From contig NZ_JAGINT010000001.1 of NCBI RefSeq assembly GCF_017876295.1, positions 868,001 to 932,000 of the forward strand: a DNA stretch of 64,000 bases, given 5' to 3'. Within the stretch, counting starts at the first letter, position 1. Each line of letters opens with the position of its first letter. The notes beneath the pieces are model-generated. The model made no database searches, had not been told where the DNA came from, and was given only the letters and a program-made list of their open reading frames with translations. Positions 56,523 through 64,000 of the stretch are shown one piece after another. This DNA is from Kribbella aluminosa (lineage in GTDB: Bacteria > Actinomycetota > Actinomycetes > Propionibacteriales > Kribbellaceae). A program made the position numbers and the translations under genes.

Positions 56523-57090
56523 TGCAGATGTGTGACACGGTCACCTTCGACGACGCGCGGGTGGTCGAGGAGGACTCGGGGCCGACATACTCGCCGAAGA
56601 ACCTGATGCCGGTGCCTAGGAGGGCGGGCATGAGGTTGTAGGCGACCTCGTCGACCAGTCCGGCGGCGATCGCCTGGCCGGTGATGTTGCCGCCCGTGAT
56701 GCTGACGTCGGCGAACGCCTGGGCCTGCGCGACGGCTTCTTCGATGCCGTTGACGAAGGTGAAGGGAGCGTCCGGGAACGGCCAGTCGGTCGGCGGTTCG
56801 TGGGTGACGACGAAGACGCGTTCGCCGTTGGACGGTACGCGGTTCGAGCCGTTCCAGCCGTTCGTGAGGTCGAACAGCCGCCGTCCGATGATGCAGGTGC
56901 GCACCTTCGGCCACGTCGACCGGACGTACTACGCGCTCGCCGGACCGAGATGGAACGCCCGGCCCGGGTCTGTCCCGTACACCTCGACCGGCCCGTTGTT
57001 GTACCAGTCGAACAGCGGCCCGACCCGGTCCTCGGGGTCCGCGACGAACCCGTCCGGCGACACCGCCGCCGTCGCGATGACGTTGCCCAT
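56501..57090 (-). pseudogene. dihydrofolate-reductase-like (RibD C-terminal family) gene, inactivated
   Basis: Reads MGNVIATAAVSPDGFVADPE from the ATG at 57090, then meets an in-frame TAG after HLGPASA (56928-56930), and continues in the same frame with RTCIIGRRLFDLTNGWNGSN and VSITGGNITGQAIAAGLVDE. Near 56580 the family sequence changes frame (RVLLDHPRVVEGDRVTHLHY) and ends at 56501. One nonsense and one frameshift mutation. It lies just after an intact paralogue (57093-57692), of which it looks like an old relative. Confidence 0.8.
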
Positions 57091-57092
57091 GG

Positions 57093-57692
57093 CTACTTCA
57101 CGACCCGGTACGTCAGGTGCTGCGCCGCCGGGGTCGACACGGCCTCGACCAGCTCCAGCCCGAAGCCGGCGGACGCCTCCGCCGGGAACAGCCGCGTGCC
57201 GTCGCCCAGTACGATCGGCGCCACGTGCAGCCGCAGTACGTCGGCCAGCCCCTCGGCGAGCACCGCGTGGCAGATCTGGCCGCCGCCCATCACGTACACG
57301 TCCTTGCCGCCGGCAACTTCCTGCGCCTGGGCGACCGCCGCGGCCGGGCTGCCGACGAAGCGGAACCGGTCCCCGAGCCGGGTCTTCTCCGGCGGTGTGT
57401 GCGTGACGACGAAGATCGGCGGGTTGACCTCGCCGGTCGGCAAGGCGCCGTACCCCATCTCGTCGCTCCAGCCGCCCGGGCCGTCGATGACGTCGAAGAG
57501 GTTCCGGCCCTGGACGACCGCGCCGCTGGCGTTGAACGCGGCATCCAGGACGGCACGGTCCGCGTCGTTGCCGTTGAAGACCCAGTCGTGCACGGCCGTG
57601 CCGCCGTCACCGAGCCCGTTGCCGACGCCGGCGTTCGGCCCGGTGACGTAACCGTCCAGCGACACCGAGATGTCGACGACCACCTGGCTCAT
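57093..57692 (-). CDS. dihydrofolate-reductase-family protein (RibD C-terminal domain)
   Basis: A 199-residue intact protein: VDISVSLDGYVTGPNAGVGN at the start, VVQGRNLFDVIDGPGGW, and the NADP-binding segment GKDVYVMGGGQICHAVLAEG. Such proteins resemble the reductase half of RibD but usually stand alone beside ArsR regulators; substrate unknown. It starts two bases after the AHSA1 gene stop and belongs to the arsR operon. Confidence 0.9.
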   Translation of the reverse strand: MSQVVVDISVSLDGYVTGPNAGVGNGLGDGGTAVHDWVFNGNDADRAVLDAAFNASGAVVQGRNLFDVIDGPGGWSDEMGYGALPTGEVNPPIFVVTHTPPEKTRLGDRFRFVGSPAAAVAQAQEVAGGKDVYVMGGGQICHAVLAEGLADVLRLHVAPIVLGDGTRLFPAEASAGFGLELVEAVSTPAAQHLTYRVVK

Positions 57693-57694
57693 GA

Positions 57695-58165
57695 TCAGCT
57701 CTCCTTCGCGAGCAGCTCGGCGAGCCGGTCCATCGAGTCGTTGATGCCGTACTCCATCCCGTGCTCGATCGACTGGTCACGGGCCTCGACCGACGGGAAC
57801 ACCGACTGCTGGTGCAGCCGGACACCCTTCTCGGTCGGCTCCAGGGTCAGCTTCTCCAGGCAGACCTCGCCCGGCGCGCCCTCCCACTCGAAGGTCTGGA
57901 TGACCAGCTTGTCCTGCTCGACGGCGTGGAAGACGCCGCGGAACGCGTACTCACCCTTGTCGTCGCGGTGGATGTAGCGGTACTTGCCGCCGGGGCGTAC
58001 GTCGTACTCCTCGACCGTCGCCTCGAGCTCGCGCGGGCCGAGCCACTGGGCGACCAGGTCGCGGTCGGTCATGATCCGGAACAGCCGCGCCGGGGTGGCG
58101 TCGAACTCCCGGATGACCTCCACGAACGGGGTGCCCGTGGGGGTGTTGATCGTGGTGCCGCTCAT
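57695..58165 (-). CDS. AHSA1/SRPBCC-family protein
   Basis: A 156-residue START-like protein with a hydrophobic cavity. Typical segments: VIREFDATPARLFRIMTDRD, WLGPRELEATVEEYDVRPGG, YRYIHRDDKGEYAFRGVF and the C-terminal EHGMEYGINDSMDRLAEL. Common partner of ArsR-type regulators in actinobacteria; ligand unknown. GGGAG precedes the ATG at 58165. ArsR gene ends 17 bases upstream. Confidence 0.92.
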   Translation of the reverse strand: MSGTTINTPTGTPFVEVIREFDATPARLFRIMTDRDLVAQWLGPRELEATVEEYDVRPGGKYRYIHRDDKGEYAFRGVFHAVEQDKLVIQTFEWEGAPGEVCLEKLTLEPTEKGVRLHQQSVFPSVEARDQSIEHGMEYGINDSMDRLAELLAKES

Positions 58166-58182
58166 GATTGTTGCTCCCTCTC

Positions 58183-58521
58183 TCATTGCTCTTGCTCTTG
58201 CGCGCCGCGCAGCAGCTCGTCCATCCGGCGGAAGCGGCGTTCGGTTTCGAGCCGGTACTCGTCGATCCAGCTCGTCAGTGCCTCGAGGGCGGCCGGCACC
58301 AGGTGGCACGGGCGGCGCTGGCCGTCCCGGGTCCGGGTGATCAGCCCGGCGGCCTCGAGCACCTGGATGTGCCGCGACACCGCCTGCTTGGTGATCGGGA
58401 ACGGTTCGGCCAGCTCGTTCACCGTGGCCGGGCCGCGGGACAGCCGCGCGATCATCGCCCGCCGGACCGGGTCGGCCAGCGCCGCGAACGACCGGTCGAG
58501 CTGACCGTCGTCAACCATCAT
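58183..58521 (-). CDS. ArsR-family transcriptional regulator
   Basis: A 112-residue winged-helix repressor: LDRSFAALADPVRRAMIARL, NELAEPFPITKQAVSRHIQV as recognition region, and the wing GLITRTRDGQRRPCHL. None of the classical metal-binding Cys motifs (CVC) is present, so it is of the SRPBCC-linked kind, not an arsenic sensor. ATG at 58521 with AAGGGAATGG upstream; the next ATG at 58518 is equally possible. An inverted repeat just upstream is its probable operator. Confidence 0.9.
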   Translation of the reverse strand: MMVDDGQLDRSFAALADPVRRAMIARLSRGPATVNELAEPFPITKQAVSRHIQVLEAAGLITRTRDGQRRPCHLVPAALEALTSWIDEYRLETERRFRRMDELLRGAQEQEQ

Positions 58522-58542
58522 CTTTATCAACCATTCCCTTGA

Positions 58543-58558
58543 TCAACCGATGGGTTGA
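58543..58558. promoter_or_regulatory. probable ArsR operator
   Basis: TCAACC-GATG-GGTTGA, a perfect 6-bp-arm inverted repeat, lies 22 bases upstream of the arsR start. Further copies of the half-site TCAACCAT occur at 58511-58518 and 58527-58534, so several regulator dimers could bind. This also lies near the 3' end of the multicopper-oxidase gene. Confidence 0.65.
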
Positions 58559-58595
58559 CTATAGGAGCAGGCTGCCGCCGTCGTCAAGGAGGGAC

Positions 58596-60122
58596 TCAGA
58601 TCGTTTCGAAGCCCGCCATCATCGCCATGTCCTCGTGCTCGAGGTTGTGGCAGTGGATCAGGTACTTGCCCTTGTGCGCGCTGAACCGGACCAGTACCTC
58701 GACCACCTCGGCCGGCCGGATGTCCACGGTGTCCTTCCAGCCGTGGTCGTACTCCGAGAGTTTGCTCTTCCCGCCCCGGGTCAGTACCTGGAACGGCGCG
58801 AGATGGACGTGCACGGGATGGTGTACGTCGGTCACGAACGTCCAGATCTCGTACTGGTCGAGCTTCACCTGCGCCTGCATCACCTGCGGATCGAAGGCCT
58901 TCCCGTTGATCGTCCAGCCGCGGTGGTCGCCGGCGTTCCCGCGCCGGAACCGCCACTCCCGCCGGACGACGCCGCTCGGCCGGGGTGTCACGGCGTACGT
59001 CGAGAGCGTCGCCGGGATCCGGGTGTCGTCGGCGGCCTTGCGGGCGATCCTGAAGCGCATGACGTTCGCGTTGCCGTCGAGCTTGTTGACGACCGTGACC
59101 TCGTCACCCGGCCGGTACTGCGAGAAGTCCACGATCACGTCGAACCGCTCGGCGGGCGCGATCACCAGCGTGGTGTGCTCGATCGGGGTGTCGAGCAGGC
59201 CGCCGTCGCTGCCGATCTGCACGAACCTCGCGGGGCCCTTGTCGAAGGCGAGCTCGTACCGGCGGGCGTTCGCGGCGTTCAGGATGCGGAGGCGGTACCG
59301 GACCGCGTCGACCTCGTGCACCGGCCACGGCGCGCCGTTCACCAGCGTGACGTCCGCGACGACGCCTTCCATGTACGCCGGCTCGACGCCGGGGCCGTCC
59401 TTCGATGCGGGGTACAGGAACGAACCGTCAGCGTCGAAGGCGCGGTCCGCGATCACCAGCGGGATCTCCCGATCGTCCTTCGGCAGCGGGAGATTGTCCT
59501 CCTCGGCATCGCGGATGATGTGCAGGCCGAACAGTCCGTGATAGACGCGCGGAGCGGTGTAGTCCATCGTGTGGTCGTGGTACCAGAGGGTCGCGGCGCG
59601 CTGGGCGTTCGGGTACGTGTACGTGCGCTTGCCCATCGTCATGTCGCCGCCCATCATCTGGTGGCCGCCCGTCATGTCATGACCGCCGTTGGCCGGCATG
59701 ATCAGGTCGACCGGCCAGCCGTCGCTCGGCGCGGGCGTGTGGCCGCCGTGCAGATGGACGACGGTGGACACGTCGAGCTGGTTGACCTGCTCGATCACGC
59801 TGGTGCGGCCGCTGCGTACGTCGAACGTCGGTCCGGGCAGCAGACCGTCGTACCCGATGATCTCGGTCTTCAGGCCGGGCAGGATCTCCAGGCTCGCGGC
59901 GCGCTGGACGACCTGGTAGTAGTCGGCCTTCGCGTCCGAGCGGAGCGGCTTCTTGACCGGCGGGATCGGGAGCGGGACCTGGAACGGCGCGGGGAGTTTC
60001 GCCTTGCTGCGCAGGAGTTCTCCGGCCTGCGCGGGGCTCGCCGCCTGGCCGCAACCTGTCAGCGTGAGCGCGGTACCGGTGCCTCCGGCAACGGCCAGGA
60101 ACCCGCGGCGGGACATGGTCAT
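58596..60122 (-). CDS. Tat-exported multicopper oxidase
   Basis: A 508-residue laccase-like enzyme. Signal: SRRGFLAVAGGTGTALTLTG, twin-Arg followed by a Cys that could be lipid-modified. All four copper motifs are present: HLHGGH, LWYHDHTMDY, HPVHVHLAPF and LIHCHNLEHEDMAMM (type 1 Cys and ligands). A Met/His-rich insert (GGHDMTGGHQMMGGDMTMGK, about residues 146-165) resembles the copper-binding segment of CueO. Probably oxidises Cu(I) or phenols outside the membrane. Overlaps the preceding membrane-protein gene (ATGA). Confidence 0.95.
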   Translation of the reverse strand: MTMSRRGFLAVAGGTGTALTLTGCGQAASPAQAGELLRSKAKLPAPFQVPLPIPPVKKPLRSDAKADYYQVVQRAASLEILPGLKTEIIGYDGLLPGPTFDVRSGRTSVIEQVNQLDVSTVVHLHGGHTPAPSDGWPVDLIMPANGGHDMTGGHQMMGGDMTMGKRTYTYPNAQRAATLWYHDHTMDYTAPRVYHGLFGLHIIRDAEEDNLPLPKDDREIPLVIADRAFDADGSFLYPASKDGPGVEPAYMEGVVADVTLVNGAPWPVHEVDAVRYRLRILNAANARRYELAFDKGPARFVQIGSDGGLLDTPIEHTTLVIAPAERFDVIVDFSQYRPGDEVTVVNKLDGNANVMRFRIARKAADDTRIPATLSTYAVTPRPSGVVRREWRFRRGNAGDHRGWTINGKAFDPQVMQAQVKLDQYEIWTFVTDVHHPVHVHLAPFQVLTRGGKSKLSEYDHGWKDTVDIRPAEVVEVLVRFSAHKGKYLIHCHNLEHEDMAMMAGFETI

Positions 60123-60589
60123 TTCATCGCCTCCCGGCGGCCTCGTTGTACTGCCTCCCGGCGATTACCGCGTGCGGTCCGGCGGAACGACCAGACCGTC
60201 ATCCACAGCACGGTGCCGACGATCGCCGTACCGAGCGGGATGTGGACGGCGAAGTTCTGCAGGTAGCCGAAGGTGAGCTGGACGAACTCGGCGACCACCA
60301 GGACCGGCGACAGGATCGCGGGCCAGATCCGGCCGTGGCCGGCGATCGTGTAGCAGGCGGCGACGACGGTCTGCAGGAGCGCGATCATCCAGACGGACCC
60401 GCCGATGATGGCGTGGAAGTTGGTCATCGCGTCGACGTTGCCGGACAGAAAGTAGCCCGCGGCGATCGGCTGCGCGACGATCAGGATCGCGTGCAGGACA
60501 AGGGCGCCGCGGAGCGCGTACAGGCTGACGCGCGGGCGCCGTACGTCGGCCCGGGGCTGTGGCTGTGGCTCGGGCTCGACCGTGATCAT
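60119..60589 (-). CDS. small integral membrane protein, four helices
   Basis: A 156-residue membrane protein with four predicted helices: ALRGALVLHAILIVAQPIAA, FHAIIGGSVWMIALLQTVVA, ILSPVLVVAEFVQLTFGYLQ and LGTAIVGTVLWMTVWSF. His residues in helices 1 and 2 and the loop (FAVHIPLG) recur in the next gene, its paralogue. The family is unnamed; its pairing with the multicopper oxidase suggests a role in copper or redox handling at the membrane. Confidence 0.8.
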   Translation of the reverse strand: MITVEPEPQPQPRADVRRPRVSLYALRGALVLHAILIVAQPIAAGYFLSGNVDAMTNFHAIIGGSVWMIALLQTVVAACYTIAGHGRIWPAILSPVLVVAEFVQLTFGYLQNFAVHIPLGTAIVGTVLWMTVWSFRRTARGNRREAVQRGRREAMK

Positions 60590-60942
60590 GCCGGCCTCCG
60601 GTTGATCCAGAAGGCGAACGCCACCGTGCTCGCGACCAGCGCGACGCCGAGCGGGATGTGGATCGCGAGCTGCCGGCGGTAACCCATCGTCACCTGCACG
60701 ACCTCGCCGGCGGTGATCAGCAGGCTCGCCGCGGGTGCCGTCCAGCGGCCGCCGGTCCGCCACCAGAACGTTGCCGCGAGCAACTGCGCGATGCCGAGGA
60801 AGACCAGCGCCAGCCCGGTCGGCTCGTGCAGCCGCATGCCGGCCGGGGAGCCGTTCAGATAAACCCCGGCGAACACCGGCTGTAGGCAGATCGCCACCGC
60901 GTGTAACCCGGCCGCAGCCCGTAGTGCGTAGAGAACCTTCAT
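60586..60942 (-). CDS. small integral membrane protein, paralogue of the previous one
   Basis: A 118-residue membrane protein beginning MKVLYALRAAAGLHAVAICL. It has the same four-helix plan, the same GEVVQVTMGY/EFVQLTFGY block and LAIHIPLG as its neighbour, which shows the two arose by duplication. The ATG at 60942 lies inside an inverted repeat; a TACTAT on the minus strand about 12 bases upstream could be the -10 element, making the message leaderless or nearly so. First gene of the multicopper-oxidase operon. Confidence 0.75.
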   Translation of the reverse strand: MKVLYALRAAAGLHAVAICLQPVFAGVYLNGSPAGMRLHEPTGLALVFLGIAQLLAATFWWRTGGRWTAPAASLLITAGEVVQVTMGYRRQLAIHIPLGVALVASTVAFAFWINRRPA

Positions 60943-60972
60943 GTAGACAGACAATAGTAGTCTGGCTACATG
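60940..60972. promoter_or_regulatory. operator at the multicopper-oxidase operon promoter
   Basis: CATGTAGACAGAC (60940-60952) and GTCTGGCTACATG (60960-60972) form an inverted repeat with 12 of 13 matches over a 7-base spacer. It contains the TACA/TGTA core known for CopY/BlaI-type repressors. It covers the likely promoter and start codon. No regulator gene of that family is in the window. Confidence 0.7.
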
Positions 60973-60999
60973 TAGATCAATCAGGTATCGCCCGGAGGG

Positions 61000-61344
61000 T
61001 CAGGTCAGGCCTCCCAGGGGTGAGACGGTGATGCCGGCGCGTTCGCAGACCCAGTACGGGTCGGGGCCGAGCTCCGGCTCGATCCGGAGCTCGTGGTCGT
61101 GGAGGTCGTCGCAGGCGGTGCAGCGCGGCCAGCGGCTGCCGGAGTCGACGAGGCGGTCCTGGACGTCCTGCGCGACCAGGCCGGCGATGTGCTCGGCGCC
61201 GTCCGGCCACTGATCCAGCCACCACTGCCGATCGGCGACGGCATCCTCCAGCAACGACACCATCACCGCATCGTCGAACCCGCGCGCGGCGAGGTCATGC
61301 AGCACCAGCGCCCGCGCGGTCAGTAACACCCCTGGCTCGTTCAT
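61000..61344 (-). CDS. small Cys-containing protein of unknown function
   Basis: A 114-residue soluble protein. The N-terminal two thirds are helical (LLTARALVLHDLAARGFDDA); the C-terminal part has WPRCTACDDLHDHELRI and PYWVCERAG, three Cys plus His residues that could bind zinc. Codon use is normal and no shadow explains it. Family not recognised. Confidence 0.7.
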   Translation of the reverse strand: MNEPGVLLTARALVLHDLAARGFDDAVMVSLLEDAVADRQWWLDQWPDGAEHIAGLVAQDVQDRLVDSGSRWPRCTACDDLHDHELRIEPELGPDPYWVCERAGITVSPLGGLT

Positions 61345-61471
61345 CGCCCTTCAGAGTGCCAGACCCCACCGACAAAACCCACGCCCGCCGACCGGCGAGC
61401 ACCTTGGGAAGCCACCAACCGGATTCCGGCGACCGAAACGGTTGGTGGCTGCCCAAAGTGAGGGGGTTGGA

Positions 61472-61672
61472 TCAGCCGGGGGTGGGGGTGGGGTCGATGC
61501 GGTTGGCGAGGCGGACCTCGTGGTCGGCGGCGGCGCGGAGTACGGCGCCGATGCGCGAGCGGACGGACGTGCGCGGCACGTCGTACGGCTGCTGGGGAGC
61601 GTTCGGGAGTGCCGACTGGCTGAGGCTGCGGGCGTTCTCGACAGCGGTGGTGCCGGCGATGAAGTACGTCAT
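61472..61672 (-). CDS. small protein of unknown function
   Basis: A 66-residue protein starting MTYFIAGTTAVENARSLSQS. CAGGAGGGAG precedes the ATG at 61672, a near-ideal ribosome binding site, which is the main evidence that the gene is real. A helical end (RSRIGAVLRAAADHEVRLA) could mediate protein contact. It follows the LacI-family gene on the same strand after 73 bases. No known family. Confidence 0.65.
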   Translation of the reverse strand: MTYFIAGTTAVENARSLSQSALPNAPQQPYDVPRTSVRSRIGAVLRAAADHEVRLANRIDPTPTPG

Positions 61673-61745
61673 GGTGCTGCTCCCTCCTGAGAGCGTGGTC
61701 GGTCGCCCCGGGAACCGAGCGGTTCCGGGGAAGGTTGTGTGGTTG

Positions 61746-62783
61746 TCAGGGCCGCGGAGCCGGTCCGCTGCTGGAGCGGACGATCAGCTGGGTCGGCATC
61801 AGTTGCTGCCGTTCGGTCGTCGCCGGGTCCAGCAGGATCCGTCCGACCGCGCGGCCTTTGTCCTTGATCGGCTGCCGGACCGTCGTCAGCCCGGCGGCCG
61901 CGGCGGCCGGGATGTCGTCGAACCCGGCCAGCGACAGATCGCGACCCGGGGTCAGCCCCCGGACCTTCATCGCCTCCAGCGCGCCGAGCGCCTGGACGTC
62001 GCTCAGCCCGACGATCGCGGTCGGCCGGTCCTGCGAGTCCAGGACGTACTCCGCTCCGCGCAGCCCGGAGGCGATCGCGTTGTGCCCGCCGGAGACGATC
62101 CGCAGCCGGGCGTCCGGCATCGCCTTCTGCAGGCCGCGGATCCGCAGCTCACAGTCGGTGTACCCGACCTCGTCGACGGTCAGCTCCATCGGCCGCCCGC
62201 CGGCCGCCTGCGCGTTGTCGACCAGTACGACGACGTCGCGGTGCCCGAGCCGGGCCAGGTGCTCGCCCAGTTGCGCGGCCGCCTCGACCTCGTCGATCGC
62301 GACCCAGGACAGGTCCGGGTGGTCGCCCCGATCGGTCGACACCGCGGGAATCCCGCGGTTCGCCAGGATCTCCAGCGCCGGGTGTCCGCCCGGTACGCAG
62401 AAGATCGCGGCCGCGTCGATCGCCGCCTGCTGCACGGCGTTGCTGCCGCCGGCGATGTCCTTGGAGCTCAGCGGCATCAGCAACAGGCTGGTCGAGAACT
62501 CCTCGGCGACCTCCGCGAGCCCGGCGAGGAAGCCGACCGCGTACGGATCCGAGAACGCGTAGGCCAGCTTGTCGGTGAACAGCACCCCGACCGCGCCCGC
62601 CTTCCCGCTCCGCAGCGCGCGGGCCGAGGCGTCCGGTCCGGAGTACCCGAGCTCGTGGGCGGTCGCCAGGATCCGCTCGCGCAGCGCGGTGGAGAGCTGG
62701 TCGGGTTTGTTGTAGGCGTTCGACACCGTCGACGGCGACACGCCCACGGCCTTCGCCACGGTCTTCAGCGTCACCCCGGCCAT
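61746..62783 (-). CDS. LacI-family transcriptional regulator
   Basis: A 345-residue repressor: HTH segment LKTVAKAVGVSPSTVSNAYN with the hinge helix ARALRSGKAGAVGVLF, then the sugar-binding-protein-like domain with SLAGFDDIPAAAAAGLTTVR near the end. The ligand cannot be inferred. ATG at 62783 has AGAGGTG upstream; a GTG three codons earlier lies too close to that ribosome binding site. It is divergent from cutC over about 100 bases, which contain an inverted repeat. Confidence 0.93.
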   Translation of the reverse strand: MAGVTLKTVAKAVGVSPSTVSNAYNKPDQLSTALRERILATAHELGYSGPDASARALRSGKAGAVGVLFTDKLAYAFSDPYAVGFLAGLAEVAEEFSTSLLLMPLSSKDIAGGSNAVQQAAIDAAAIFCVPGGHPALEILANRGIPAVSTDRGDHPDLSWVAIDEVEAAAQLGEHLARLGHRDVVVLVDNAQAAGGRPMELTVDEVGYTDCELRIRGLQKAMPDARLRIVSGGHNAIASGLRGAEYVLDSQDRPTAIVGLSDVQALGALEAMKVRGLTPGRDLSLAGFDDIPAAAAAGLTTVRQPIKDKGRAVGRILLDPATTERQQLMPTQLIVRSSSGPAPRP

Positions 62784-62798
62784 CTTGTACACCTCTTC

Positions 62799-62836
62799 TG
62801 TATCGTTCTTCTAAATCGTTCTAGAAAAACGATACA
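62799..62836. promoter_or_regulatory. probable LacI-family operator
   Basis: TGTATCGTT (62799-62807) pairs with AACGATACA (62828-62836), and a third half-site ATCGTT (62815-62820) faces the right arm at closer spacing. It lies between the divergent lacI-like and cutC genes, so the regulator probably controls both itself and cutC. Confidence 0.65.
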
Positions 62837-62892
62837 GAAGCTCGCTGGCGAGTGCAACCCGAATTCGCCGGGAGTGCGAGAGGATGTACGGC

Positions 62893-63597
62893 ATGGGTTC
62901 GTTGCTGGAGATCATCGCGTTGCATCCGGCGGACGCGGAGGCGGCGCAGGAGGGTGGGGCGGACCGGCTGGAGCTGTGCGCCTCGATGGAGGCGGACGGG
63001 TTGTGCCCGTCGGTGTCGACCGTCAGCGCGATCCGGCGGGTCACCGACCTGCCGTTGCGGGTGATGCTGCGGCTGGAGAACTCGTTCACCACCAACGGCG
63101 CCGACCTGAACCGGCTGACCGCGATGGCGCAGTCGTTCCTGTCCGCGGGGGCGGACGGGTTCGTGCTCGGGTTCCTGACCCCGGACAACCAGGTGGACGG
63201 CGAGTCGGTCGGCCAACTGGTCAGCACGTTCGCCGGTACGCCGTGGACGTTCCACCGGGCCATCGACGCAGTGCTCGAGCAGCAGCCCGCCTGGCGCGCG
63301 CTGCGGACCCTGCCCGGGCTGGACTGCGTACTGACCGCGGGCTCGTCCATCGGCGTCGCCCACGGGCTGGACGATCTGTGCAGGCTCGCGAAGGAGGACC
63401 CGGCCGTGGCCGGCGTGATGATGGCGGGCGGCGGCCTGCAGCCGGAGCACGTCCCGTGGCTGTACCAGAGCGGCGTACGCCGTTTCCACGTCGGTACGTC
63501 GGTCCGCCAGGACGGGTCGTGGACCAAGGCGTACGTGAACTCCCGCTTCGTCCGCTCCTGGCGCAACCTGCTCGACGCCCAGGACGCCCGCGAATGA
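62893..63597 (+). CDS. cutC: CutC-family protein
   Basis: A 234-residue TIM-barrel protein of the CutC family: LLEIIALHPADAEAAQEGGA, DRLELCASMEADGLCPS, LPLRVMLRLENSFTTNGADL and the PWTFHRAIDAVLEQ block. Copper homeostasis was proposed for E. coli CutC but has been disputed. AGAGG precedes the ATG at 62893 by nine bases; the ATG at 62884 is too close to it. The stop overlaps the next gene by ATGA. Confidence 0.93.
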   Translation: MGSLLEIIALHPADAEAAQEGGADRLELCASMEADGLCPSVSTVSAIRRVTDLPLRVMLRLENSFTTNGADLNRLTAMAQSFLSAGADGFVLGFLTPDNQVDGESVGQLVSTFAGTPWTFHRAIDAVLEQQPAWRALRTLPGLDCVLTAGSSIGVAHGLDDLCRLAKEDPAVAGVMMAGGGLQPEHVPWLYQSGVRRFHVGTSVRQDGSWTKAYVNSRFVRSWRNLLDAQDARE

Positions 63598-63860
63598 TCC
63601 TGATCGACCCGCCCGCCTGGCCGGCCTGGAACCGGATCTGGTCGCACCTGGTCAGCGACGAGTCCTACGACGAACTGCACACGTTCGCGAAGTCCGCAGG
63701 GATCCCGGCCCGCGGCTTCGACCGCGACCACTACGACGTACCGAGCGACCGGTACGACGACCTGGTGGAAGCCGGCGCAGTACAGGTCTCCAGCCGAGAG
63801 CTGGTGGAGCGGCTGATCGCGTCAGGCCTGAGGCAAAGGAAAAGGCCCTCAACAGGTTGA
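63594..63860 (+). CDS. DUF4031-family protein
   Basis: An 88-residue protein with the DUF4031 pattern: MILIDPPAWPAWNRIWSHLV, SYDELHTFAKSAGIPARGFD and DHYDVPSDRYDDLVEAGA, a small metal-binding-looking domain with conserved Asp and His. Function unknown. Joined to cutC by ATGA; a strong terminator begins before its stop. Confidence 0.9.
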   Translation: MILIDPPAWPAWNRIWSHLVSDESYDELHTFAKSAGIPARGFDRDHYDVPSDRYDDLVEAGAVQVSSRELVERLIASGLRQRKRPSTG

Positions 63861-63869
63861 GGGCCTTTT
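63840..63869. terminator. bidirectional intrinsic terminator
   Basis: AAAAGGCCCTCAA (63840-63852) pairs perfectly with TTGAGGGCCTTTT (63857-63869) around CAGG. A-rich on one side, T-rich on the other, so it ends both the cutC operon and the convergent tuf-like gene. Confidence 0.93.
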
Positions 63870-63873
63870 CGTT

Positions 63874-64000
63874 CTAGTCGAGCAGTTCGGTCACGGTGCC
63901 GGCGGCGACGGTGTGGCCGCCCTCGCGGACCGCGAAGCCGAGGCCGACGTCCATCGCGACCGCCTTCTCCAGCTCCACTCCGAGCTCGATCGTGTCGCCG
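63874..64000 (-). CDS. tuf: elongation factor Tu-like protein (3' end only)
   Basis: Only the last ~42 residues are in the window. They read like domain 3 of EF-Tu: GDTIELGVELEKAVAMDVGL, then GFAVREGGHTVAAGTVTELL and a final Asp. Standard EF-Tu has FAIREGGRTVGAGxVTxI at the end; the His for Arg, the Ala-Ala and the LLD end mark a divergent copy, like the second tuf genes known from some actinomycetes. The rest lies beyond the right edge. Confidence 0.8.
   Translation of the reverse strand, partial: GDTIELGVELEKAVAMDVGLGFAVREGGHTVAAGTVTELLD

Overview
The window is high-GC actinobacterial chromosome: almost every reading frame has G/C in third position, start codons are often GTG, and adjacent genes repeatedly overlap by the four bases ATGA or GTGA. 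Gene content (SigD with its anti-sigma RsdA, guaB, a guaB3-type IMPDH paralogue, a ChoD-type GMC oxidoreductase, BsaP next to bioB, PknG with GlnH and GlnX, mycothiol-type DinB proteins, a LexA box of the actinobacterial type) fits an actinomycete. I would guess Nocardioidaceae/Kribbella-like, but that placement is inference.

Layout. 1-5.7 kb: end of a SigD-type sigma factor, its membrane anti-sigma factor, guaB, guaB3, an alpha/beta hydrolase and an L7/L12-like protein. 5.8-11.6 kb: a DinB/SnoaL fusion, a TPR-like protein, succinate-semialdehyde dehydrogenase and a GMC oxidoreductase. 11.6-20.5 kb: biotin synthesis in two blocks, bioB-bsaP and bioA-bioF-bioD-P450. Between the blocks lie a frameshifted MiaA-like gene, a small basic protein and a zeta-toxin-like pair. 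20.5-26.3 kb: guaA, an IS110-family insertion sequence, a TetR regulator facing a frameshifted NmrA-like reductase, and a DinB protein. 26.3-36.9 kb: an SOS-boxed radical SAM protein, methionine aminopeptidase, a decayed CapA-like gene, a short rRNA-methylase-like protein, a heterodimeric ABC exporter, YhhN, a phosphodiesterase, PspC, and a sigma factor collapsed by deletion. 36.9-42.1 kb: groEL behind two CIRCE operators, a secreted GH6 glycosidase, a secreted guanyl RNase, a GNAT enzyme and a small membrane protein.

42.1-54.2 kb holds the most interesting system: ten minus-strand genes in one tightly coupled operon (telA, xpaC-like, AAA+ ATPase, glnX, glnH, a coiled-coil protein, pknG-like kinase, PP2C phosphatase, VWA protein, FHA protein). 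It joins the GlnH-GlnX-PknG amino-acid-sensing relay known from mycobacteria to a TerY/PP2C/kinase plus TelA module known from Ter-type stress systems. Kinase, phosphatase and FHA protein share a small Cys motif that may act as a docking tag.

54.3-64 kb: folA and thyA, a PTH2-type hydrolase with a 24-bp tandem repeat, an ArsR/AHSA1/reductase cluster with a dead paralogue, a Tat-exported multicopper oxidase with two small membrane proteins behind one operator, a LacI regulator, CutC, a DUF4031 protein, and the 3' end of a divergent EF-Tu gene. I found no tRNA, rRNA or CRISPR array.
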